From Chryseobacterium indologenes (GTDB taxonomy: Bacteria > Bacteroidota > Bacteroidia > Flavobacteriales > Weeksellaceae), in the NCBI GenBank assembly GCA_016025055.1, contig CP065590.1, forward strand, positions 3,658,001 to 3,722,000: a stretch of 64,000 nucleotides of DNA, read 5' to 3'. Each line of letters begins with the position of its first letter. Position 1 is the first letter of the stretch. Of the stretch, positions 1 through 7,400 are shown piece after piece. The notes beneath the pieces were generated by a model. The model saw nothing but the letters and a program-made list of their open reading frames with translations. It searched no databases and was not told the DNA's origin. A program made the position numbers and the translations under genes.

Positions 1-2
1 GT

Positions 3-1703
3 TATTTTGATAATGATAAAAAGCTCAAAGACTTTTCCATTAAAGAATGGGAAATGCTCTTATATGCTCCGGAACACAAGCCTAAACATCCTCATAAAGA
101 TTGGGGAAAAACCGTTAAATATGAAGGAATCATCCCCAGAATTGAAAAAGCATTCCTGAAAAAAGATTCCAAAGAAAATATTACAAGAAAAGATGCCCTG
201 AATACTATTGTTATGACCAAAACATGCCCTGTATGCGAAGGTAAACGTCTAAATGAAAAGATATTATCCTGTAAGATCAAAGGTAAAAATATAGCCGATT
301 GTTCTTCGATGGCCATTGATGAATTATTGGAATTTATCAATTCACTGGATTCTAAAATGTATGAGGTTGTAATCAGCGAGCTTTCCGTAAAGTTGCAGAA
401 CATTATCACCATCGGACTGCAATACCTTACACTGGACAGAAGTACAAACACCCTTTCAGGAGGTGAATCGCAGCGTATCAAAATGGTACGGAGTCTGGGA
501 AACAGCCTGGTTGATCTCCTGTACATTTTTGATGAACCGAGTATCGGTCTTCATCCCAAAGATCTGCAAAATATCATATCGATTATCAAGCAGATCAGGG
601 ATAAAGGGAATTCTGTTTTAATCGTAGAGCATGATCCGGATCTGATCAAAATGGCAGATCATATTGTAGACATGGGACCCGGCTCGGGAAAGAATGGAGG
701 AGAGGTAGTATACGAAGGTATCTTTGAACATTTGAAAGCTTCCAAAGGCAAAACGGGCGCTTATTTTGCCAGAAAGCCCTCTGTAAAAAATCAATTCAGG
801 AAGCCTGACGGAGTATTGAAGATTGAAAATGCTAATTTATACAATCTTAAAAATGTCAGTGTAAACATTCCGACCGGGGTGATGAGCGTCATCACCGGAG
901 TGGCAGGATCCGGAAAAAGTACTTTGATCAATCGTGTGTTGCCGGATTTTTATCCCGATCTCACCATTATAGACCAGTCATTGTTTGCAGCGAGCGCCCG
1001 GTCGAATTTGCTTACCTATCTGGGAATATCGGATACTGTACGCAAACTTTTTGCCCAATCCAACCATGTTTCAGAGAAGCTGTTCAGCAGAAACAGTGAA
1101 GGCGCATGTCCCAATTGTAAAGGATTGGGGGTTGAAAGAATAGACCTTGCCTTTATGGATGATATTGAGCAGCCTTGTGAAGTCTGTAGCGGGTCAGGTT
1201 TTAATCCTGATGTATTAAATTATCAGTATAAAGGAAAAACGATTGCAGAAGTGATGAGCATGACGGTTTCGGAAGGTGTTCTTTTTTTAAAAGATGAATC
1301 TGTGCTTAAAAATTTCGATCTTTTACTGCAGTTAGGATTAGATTATCTGACATTAGGACAAAGATTGGACAGTTTTTCAGGAGGTGAAAGACAGCGTCTG
1401 AAATTAACGAAGGAACTGAAAAATACCGGTCAGATTATTGTTTTAGACGAACCCAGCACAGGTTTACATCCCAGTGATACACAAAAACTGCTGACTTTTT
1501 TTAATCATCTTGTAGAACAGGGTAATACATTAATCGTGATTGAACACAATCTGGATATCATCGCACAAGCCGACTGGATCATCGATATTGGCCCTGGTGC
1601 AGGAAAATATGGAGGGAAAATTGTATTTGAAGGAACTCCGCAAGATCTTTTGAAAGACAAAAAGTCATATACTGCAGAGTTCCTAAGAAAGCATATTCAC
1701 TAG
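3..1703 (+). CDS. UvrA-like excinuclease ATPase, 5' truncated by window edge
   Basis: The reading frame is open from base 3, so the gene begins outside the window; the first ATG at 54 is internal. The visible 566 residues hold the hallmarks of UvrA: a CPVC zinc-module start, an ABC signature LSGGESQR with Walker B DEPSIGLHP, a second Walker A GVAGSGKST, a four-cysteine zinc finger (CPNC then CEVC, about bases 1107-1210), and a second signature FSGGERQR with DEPSTGLHP. UvrA proteins are dimeric DNA-damage sensors that load UvrB. The spacing is compact compared with the roughly 940-residue housekeeping UvrA, which fits the shorter UvrA2/drug-resistance-like paralogues of Bacteroidota; that subgroup assignment is inference because the N-terminus is missing. 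Confidence 0.9.
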   Translation, partial: YFDNDKKLKDFSIKEWEMLLYAPEHKPKHPHKDWGKTVKYEGIIPRIEKAFLKKDSKENITRKDALNTIVMTKTCPVCEGKRLNEKILSCKIKGKNIADCSSMAIDELLEFINSLDSKMYEVVISELSVKLQNIITIGLQYLTLDRSTNTLSGGESQRIKMVRSLGNSLVDLLYIFDEPSIGLHPKDLQNIISIIKQIRDKGNSVLIVEHDPDLIKMADHIVDMGPGSGKNGGEVVYEGIFEHLKASKGKTGAYFARKPSVKNQFRKPDGVLKIENANLYNLKNVSVNIPTGVMSVITGVAGSGKSTLINRVLPDFYPDLTIIDQSLFAASARSNLLTYLGISDTVRKLFAQSNHVSEKLFSRNSEGACPNCKGLGVERIDLAFMDDIEQPCEVCSGSGFNPDVLNYQYKGKTIAEVMSMTVSEGVLFLKDESVLKNFDLLLQLGLDYLTLGQRLDSFSGGERQRLKLTKELKNTGQIIVLDEPSTGLHPSDTQKLLTFFNHLVEQGNTLIVIEHNLDIIAQADWIIDIGPGAGKYGGKIVFEGTPQDLLKDKKSYTAEFLRKHIH

Positions 1704-1760
1704 ATTGAAAAAAGAAACCTCCTCCACTTTGAAACATTATCCTCTCTGTAAAATACCGTT

Positions 1761-2144
1761 TCAGATTTCAGATCCCAGATTTTTTTCAGTAGGGGAACCC
1801 TCCAGCAATAAAGTCAATTCGTCACATCGAACAATTTTATCATCCTGAATGGTGAATTCTGCCAATACTTTATGTCTCACAATGCTGCCATCTTTCAGGG
1901 CCGACTTTGCGATATGATGCGTAAAAATAATATTTCCGTTTTCAGCATAATTAAGGATATCGATCTTTTGTTCAGTTACTTTCTCTTTCAATTTCTGAAT
2001 GTGCAGAATAAACTCTTCGTAATTGAGTTGTTTGTGATCTACAAACTGTACGTAATCTTTTGAGAAATATTTTTTAATTAATGATAAATCAAATACAGGA
2101 TTTTCTAAAATACTGCTGAAAACCTGCTGGATAATATGTTTCAT
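1761..2144 (-). CDS. NTF2-like (SnoaL/DUF4440-type) protein
   Basis: A 127-residue protein with the cone-shaped NTF2-like pattern: an N-terminal helix pair (MKHIIQQVFSSILENP), a central helix and a C-terminal run of strands ending near LTLLLEGS. These folds bind small hydrophobic ligands or act as small isomerases or hydrolases; no catalytic set is recognisable, so the ligand is unknown. I start at 2144 and not at the longer ATG at 2177 because a TAATTTTG -7 element lies at 2163-2170, which would put the longer start upstream of the transcript. It follows the azoreductase/NTF2 operon on the same strand but is separated by about 190 bases and has its own housekeeping-type promoter. Confidence 0.75.
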   Translation of the reverse strand: MKHIIQQVFSSILENPVFDLSLIKKYFSKDYVQFVDHKQLNYEEFILHIQKLKEKVTEQKIDILNYAENGNIIFTHHIAKSALKDGSIVRHKVLAEFTIQDDKIVRCDELTLLLEGSPTEKNLGSEI

Positions 2145-2162
2145 AAAGGTATTGTTATAACA

Positions 2163-2191
2163 CAAAATTATATCCAAATTTGATAAGCAAA
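2163..2191 (-). promoter_or_regulatory. Bacteroidota sigma-A promoter for the 1761-2144 gene
   Basis: On the minus strand TTTG (2191-2188), 17 bases, then TAATTTTG (2170-2163). This matches the TTTG/TAnnTTTG consensus and leaves a leader of roughly 15 bases before the ATG at 2144. Confidence 0.55.
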
Positions 2192-2285
2192 CGATAACAT
2201 TTGTTAACGGTTTATTGAGAAAATAACCATAAAGATTCTGGATGGAGATGCGAGTACACAGGCTTTATTGTTGTATAAACTACAA

Positions 2286-2323
2286 ATGCACGAATAACTT
2301 TCTTGTAGAGCGTATTCGTGCAT
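2286..2323. repeat. Dispersed palindromic repeat, copy 1
   Basis: A perfect 11-base inverted repeat, ATGCACGAATA and TATTCGTGCAT, with a 16-base loop, followed by CCGTGGC. Related arms occur near 16610, 51970 and 58710. Confidence 0.7.
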
Positions 2324-2336
2324 CCGTGGCCTTACA

Positions 2337-2693
2337 TTATTTAGTTTCTATAGAAGGTATGTTAGTAATAACCAGCCATTTGCCATCTTCATAAACACAG
2401 GTGATGAGTGAAGAAAACCGCAATGCTGAACTTTCAAGAGAAACCTTAGCATAAGCGATATTGTTTTTCTGTTCCACAAAATGATAGGTGATCTGACGAG
2501 GCTTTCCGCCAAATATTTTATCCCGGACGAGGTTGATGTATTCCTGCTTAGGAATGATGAAAATTCCCGGTTGATCAAAAAATCCGTCCTGAATATTCTG
2601 ATAATCTTTGTGGAGAATTTTTTCTAATAGTGTGGTGTCACTATGATCTCCACCTTTAATGAATTGCTCAATGGTGTATTTAATCTGTTCCAT
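2337..2693 (-). CDS. NTF2-like protein, second gene of the azoreductase operon
   Basis: A 118-residue soluble protein of NTF2-like/lumazine-binding-like type: an N-terminal helix (MEQIKYTIEQFIKGGDHS), a short helix near LLEKILHKDYQ, then alternating strands ending in the characteristic YEDGKWLVITN hairpin. The open frame begins at a TTG at 2699, but the ATG at 2693 lies 2 bases after the azoreductase stop and is the better start. Such tight spacing indicates one transcript driven from the ECF41-type promoter at 3293-3319. Proteins of this fold are frequent partners of ECF41 sigma factors, whose own C-terminus has the same fold. The substrate is unknown. Confidence 0.75.
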   Translation of the reverse strand: MEQIKYTIEQFIKGGDHSDTTLLEKILHKDYQNIQDGFFDQPGIFIIPKQEYINLVRDKIFGGKPRQITYHFVEQKNNIAYAKVSLESSALRFSSLITCVYEDGKWLVITNIPSIETK

Positions 2694-2695
2694 AA

Positions 2696-3277
2696 TCAAT
2701 TGAGTTGTTTTAAAATTTCGGATTGTTGTAAAACGATCTTTTCTGTATTTCTGATTTCATCTGTCACCGTACCATTCAATGGGAAGTAGCTGATATCAGT
2801 AATTCCCATGTGGTTTAATAATTGGGTAAGATGATTTTCCAACGGATTTCGTGTTTCGGGAGTCATCCCACCCATTGAAGAGATGATATAGGCTCTTTTG
2901 TTATTGAGTAAACCTTTAAGAGAAATATTTCCTGTAAAGGTTTTTTTTGTTCTGATAACGCTGTCAAAATACGCTTTTAATGAAGAAGGAATGCCATAGT
3001 TGTACATAGGACAGGTAATCAGAATATCATCACATTGATATAACTCATCAATGAGTTCGTCGGATAAACAAATACTTTCCGTATCGGGATTTTCGCTGAA
3101 GAAGGCATTTACCGTCTGTTGGGTGATATGAGGAATAGGCTGCCGGGTTACATCTCTTTCAATAATACTACCATCAGGATGTTTTATTTTCCAATGCTGA
3201 ATAAAATAATCACCTAATCTTCGTGAATAAGATTGCTCTGTTCTTAAACTGCTGTCGATTCTTAGAAGTCTTTTCAT
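2696..3277 (-). CDS. azoR: FMN-dependent NADH azoreductase
   Basis: A 193-residue flavodoxin-fold quinone/azo reductase. It starts with the phosphate-binding turn of the family (MKRLLRIDSSLRTEQSYSR), carries the FMN-binding loop PMYNYGIPSSLKAYFDSVIR and the second loop SSMGGMTPETRNP. AzoR enzymes use NADH and FMN for two-electron reduction of quinones and azo compounds, protecting from thiol and quinone stress in the cytosol. The frame also contains an ATG at 3304, but 3277 matches the family start and leaves exactly 15 bases after the ECF41-type -10 element. It is the first gene of an operon with the downstream NTF2-like gene and sits next to the sigma gene, so it is a probable target of that sigma factor. 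Confidence 0.9.
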   Translation of the reverse strand: MKRLLRIDSSLRTEQSYSRRLGDYFIQHWKIKHPDGSIIERDVTRQPIPHITQQTVNAFFSENPDTESICLSDELIDELYQCDDILITCPMYNYGIPSSLKAYFDSVIRTKKTFTGNISLKGLLNNKRAYIISSMGGMTPETRNPLENHLTQLLNHMGITDISYFPLNGTVTDEIRNTEKIVLQQSEILKQLN

Positions 3278-3292
3278 ACTTTTTTCTTTAAA

Positions 3293-3319
3293 GACACACA
3301 GCATTTCTGAAACGTGACA
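3293..3319 (-). promoter_or_regulatory. ECF41-type promoter of azoR
   Basis: On the minus strand TGTCACG (3319-3313), 16 bases, TGTC (3296-3293), then 15 bases to the azoR ATG. The published ECF41 target is TGTCACA-N16-CGTC. The same element with the same spacing and the same distance to the ATG precedes the sigma gene. Confidence 0.75.
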
Positions 3320-3321
3320 GA

Positions 3322-4155
3322 TTATTGCAGTCTTTTTAATTTTTCAGGATCTACAATAGAATAAATTTCACGGATCATGCCGTTGGCATCAATATCCAGG
3401 ATGTGACAGTTATAAATTCGGTTGTCCTGCCAGAAACAAATGGCAGGCTGATGATTAAAGATATGAAAACTATGAGGTTTTTTACCCAAAAACTGTTGTT
3501 GTACATAAGCCAGAAGCTGTGCCGTAGCTGATTTTCCAACTTCTACTGCTTTGATAACGCGTATCCGTTTTCCACCGTCTGCAGACAGCTTTATTGCATC
3601 AGTAAGCAGTTTTTCGATATTGGGAATATCTCCTTCACTTAAAGCCAGTTGATACTGCTGAAGAATATCCGCATGAACAGAGATATTGACGCTGTCCGGC
3701 TCATATTCAATATCCTGCAATTGCTGTCCGGCACGGCTTAGTAGTTTCCTGGAATTTTCCACTGAAATATCCAGGGTTTCCGCAATTTCCTGATGAGAAT
3801 AGTCAAAGGCTTCTTTTAAGATATACACTGCACGTTCTCTTGCATTCAGCTTTTCTAAAAGAACAAGAAGGGTATAGCGTGCAGTTTGTTCCTTAATCAG
3901 TTTATTTTCTGCATTTTCAAAAGAAAGAGGTTCCGGAAGCCATTCTCCATACACCATTTTTTTACCGTGTCTGTTTTTAAAATTAATCGCATGATTAATG
4001 GTGCTTTTGATCAGAAAATTAGTTTCATTCCTGATCTCGGATTTATCCAAAGAAATATATTTTTCAATTACATCCTGTACCAGATCCTGCGAATCTTCAT
4101 AAGAACCGGTAATATTATAGGCATAGGTAAGCAGAATGTTGTATTTTTCCTGCAT
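3322..4155 (-). CDS. ECF41-family (SigJ-like) RNA polymerase sigma factor with C-terminal SnoaL-like domain
   Basis: A 277-residue sigma factor. Region 2 spans about residues 5-60, the linker carries WLPEPL (residues 72-77), which is the signature of group ECF41, and region 4 spans about 102-145 with a helix-turn-helix around QEIAETLDISVENSRKLLSR. Residues from about 163 to the end form a SnoaL/NTF2-like domain with the DGGK motif (193-196), the other ECF41 hallmark; in studied members this domain tunes sigma activity in place of an anti-sigma factor, and none is encoded nearby. It lies upstream of and in the same direction as azoR. Its own promoter at 4171-4197 is an ECF41-type element, so autoregulation is likely. 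Confidence 0.92.
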   Translation of the reverse strand: MQEKYNILLTYAYNITGSYEDSQDLVQDVIEKYISLDKSEIRNETNFLIKSTINHAINFKNRHGKKMVYGEWLPEPLSFENAENKLIKEQTARYTLLVLLEKLNARERAVYILKEAFDYSHQEIAETLDISVENSRKLLSRAGQQLQDIEYEPDSVNISVHADILQQYQLALSEGDIPNIEKLLTDAIKLSADGGKRIRVIKAVEVGKSATAQLLAYVQQQFLGKKPHSFHIFNHQPAICFWQDNRIYNCHILDIDANGMIREIYSIVDPEKLKRLQ

Positions 4156-4170
4156 AATATTTCTTTTTAA

Positions 4171-4197
4171 GACAAACTTAGTGAAGAAAACGTGACA
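4171..4197 (-). promoter_or_regulatory. ECF41-type autoregulatory promoter of the sigma gene
   Basis: On the minus strand TGTCACG (4197-4191), 16 bases, TGTC (4174-4171), then 15 bases to the ATG at 4155. It is identical in motif, spacer length and leader length to the azoR promoter. Confidence 0.75.
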
Positions 4198-4208
4198 GAT
4201 GATTAAAA

Positions 4209-4246
4209 GATAAAAGATAAAAGATAAAAGATAAAAGATAAAAGAT
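4209..4246. repeat. Tandem heptamer repeat GATAAAA x5
   Basis: Five perfect copies of GATAAAA (4209-4243) plus a partial GAT, with an imperfect copy just before. The array ends 12 bases upstream of the -35 element of the ECF41 promoter. The copy number could vary by slippage. Confidence 0.9.
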
Positions 4247-4347
4247 CTTGTCGTTAAACTTCAATAGCTGCTTTTCGCGAGCATGATTTATGACAATTGG
4301 TGCATCTGGGGTTAAAAAGCAAAACTATTAGTATTTCCTCAATTTGG

Positions 4348-4363
4348 GCGGGCTTTAGCCCGC
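4348..4363. repeat. REP-like palindrome
   Basis: GCGGGC-TTTA-GCCCGC, a perfect 6-base stem in AT-rich surroundings within the 312-base gap between the sigma gene and the giant gene. It resembles small extragenic palindromes; there is no T run next to it, so I do not call it a terminator. Confidence 0.6.
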
Positions 4364-4414
4364 TTTCAATTTTACGGTTACATGTTAATCCTACATGATC
4401 ACAGAATCAATCGT

Positions 4415-4446
4415 AAAAAACCGCATCGGATCCTTCCCATGCGGTT
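4415..4446 (-). terminator. Rho-independent terminator of the giant gene
   Basis: AACCGCAT (4419-4426) and ATGCGGTT (4439-4446) form an 8-base stem; read on the minus strand it is followed by a run of T (4415-4420). It lies about 20 bases after the stop of the giant gene. Confidence 0.85.
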
Positions 4447-4467
4447 TATAAAATGTCGGTTTTACGG

Positions 4468-7400
4468 TTAATCGTTATCTACTCTGATCCATTTTCCATT
4501 GTCTGTCCCTTCATAGAAGTGATCGTTATGATAAATGACAGCTCCCACGACATGCGGTTTGCTTGCCGGAAGTGTCAATGTTTCAGGAGAAGCGTTAGTA
4601 TTTCGGATCATAAAAACATCATTTCCTTCCCTGACCACGATTCCTGTTCCTGAAATAAACCTGTTTAAGCCGTTGTCAGTCGGAGGATTGGCTATTGTTG
4701 AAGGAAGTAATTCTGTGATACGCCGTGCTCCGGCTGAAGCGGTACAACCCCTCAGAATACCGTTCATCAGCATCATCACGCCCGGAGTCGGACACTCCGG
4801 ATTGACATTGATCACAATTTCTTTATTGTTGAGATCTATCGGACAAGCCTGACCATTGGCAAATCTCATCCCTTTCAGACGGTAAACAAATGTTCCGACC
4901 TGGTTCCCGGGATGTAAAATAATGGCTTCTCCATTGCTCGCTGAGGTAATCGTTTGATCCGGCCCACCGTTCAGAGTATAGGTGAAAATATAAGGCTGCG
5001 CAAGTGATCCTTTGAATTTTACCTGCACGTCGCCAGTAGTCTGTCGTATGGTACTTGTTGACGAAGAAATGGTAGAATCAACCGGTAAAGTAACGGAAGA
5101 AATGCTGAAATCTTCAGTAATATTACATCCATCCTGACCATAGGTAACATTCACCCTGTAATTTCCGGGCTGTGCAAAACTTATCGACGAGCTGTTACCG
5201 ATCACTACTGAATTAAGTGAATTGATTTTAGTCCATGTATACGATGCATTAGGATCTGTTCCAAATAAGGTGGAGGCGTCATAAGTCTTTGGAAATTCCG
5301 AAGCACAAAGGGTTTTATTCCCCCCGAAACCTGCGGCCTGTACATCAGTCGGAATTATATTCAGATTGGCGGTATTTCCGAGATCCTGACTGTTCCCATA
5401 AGCATTGACCGGGCGTGAGAAATTCATATCCTTAATAGAAGCATAGAACATGGTGTATTTTGCTGCAGGATCAAGATTAATCATATTCTGACCTGTCGTT
5501 GATCTGAGTACAGAAATTCTGTTACATGGAGTTCCTGTCATAAACAGGTTTTCAGTAACTGTCTGGTGGCTGTTTACCTGATAAGATCCGGGATTGAAGT
5601 ATAATGTTTTATATTTTCCGGAAGAGGAGAGCGTACTTACGGAATTCACTGAAGAACTTCCCAGAAAGGTCATCTTACTGAAATCCCATATTTTTGTTCC
5701 CGTATTGAGATTTCCATCCTTCCATATCGTAAGGTCTCCCAGAATTGAAGCTTCCGGAGTATTGGTGACAAAATACCCTGTTTCTATTTTGGTTTCAGAC
5801 AGTTTCAAAGTCACCGGATTATTTCCTGAATTAATACTGAAATACGGACTGTAAAAATTATAGGCAGGCAGGCTTGCCATATAAAAGTTGGGTGTCCCCG
5901 CACTGTTTACTCTTGTTCCGTTCACAACTGATTGACCGAAATCCACAACAGGATTATTGCTGGTAGTTTGGTTCCAGCTAAAATTAACGAGGGTCATGGG
6001 CTGGCTGTTGGTTTTAAATCCGGCCACATTATTAAAATTAATATCTCCGAGATAAGGACTTTTCAATTCAAAATAATCCTGTGCATTGATATTAAGGTAG
6101 ATATACGCTCCTCTGGTATCGATATAACGTGTTTTTCCACTGACCGTCCCCTGAGACAGAATGATATTGCGGTGTAAGCCATAAGGCGAGACGGGAACAT
6201 TGATCTTAAGATCATTTTGCAGCACCAGGTTTCCATATACATTCAGGTAATACATAGCATTGGTGCTCGCTCCGAAATCCAGTATCGGTTGGTTAATAGC
6301 ATTATTGAATGTAATTTTATTAGCTTTTGAAAGATTGCTCCCTTTGATTATAATTTTACTCTGTCCGGCTGTAAATCCCGAATTCTGATCGAAAAAAACA
6401 TTATCAGCACCATTTGGAATATCACAACCTGTAATCGGTGCTCCTCCCGAAGTCAAAGACCAGTGCAGCGGATCTCTCCATTCTCCCTGACCGCCTACCC
6501 AATAAAGATTTCTTGCATTGGCCGGGATTGCATCCTGAAAATTAATTCCGGTATTTCCTCCCAAATCGGTACTTTTTGTGGTGAGATAGGTTTGACCTCC
6601 CGAAGACGAAATCATTTTAAACTGCACCCTGTCCATTGAATAACCGGAAGGATTGCTTGTATAATCAGGAAGGATCAGTGACCTCGGCTGAAGGCTGTTG
6701 GAAGAAAAAATAAGCTTATCAACACAGTCTCCCAGCATCAGCAGCGACTGGTTTACCTGAAGATTGGCTTCTAAAGCAATATGGTTGTTCTTTTCGATCG
6801 TCAGGTGATTAACCGTCAGCGGAGATTTGATGGTGAGGGAAGGATTTACCTTATCAAGTCTGGATCCCGATGCTGAATGAACAATGAAGTTATTGATAAT
6901 TCCGCCGGTCAGGTTAAAATTCATTACATAATCGTTAGAACCTGTTGTATTGGTAAATTCTATTTTTTCAAAATAATGACTAAGGTTGTTAGAGGTAATT
7001 TCATTCGCTATACTCCCTGAAGCTTTGATGATTTTAATGACACTGTTCGCAGTATTGACAACAGGTTTAGCGGTATTGACCATGAAAGTGGAGTTGATGG
7101 TAATATCTGCGTTATTCATCAGCAACTGATCTCCGTTTACATTCAATGTCACAAGTTTCAGAAGAGTTCCGCTCATGTCCAGAACATTTCCCGGAATATT
7201 GTTTTGAATGATATGAGAGTTCCCGTCAAGGTCATAGGCTGAAGTTCCCCTGTTTATTTTCCATCTGGCATTTCCCGAAAATGTTAGTACGGAAGAAGCT
7301 CCGTTAGGGGTCAGGCTCTTGATAATATCAGAGGGTTTATTGGTATTAATAAAGGTAAATCCGCTGAAATATCCCGCATCATAATAGCCGGGATGAAGGA

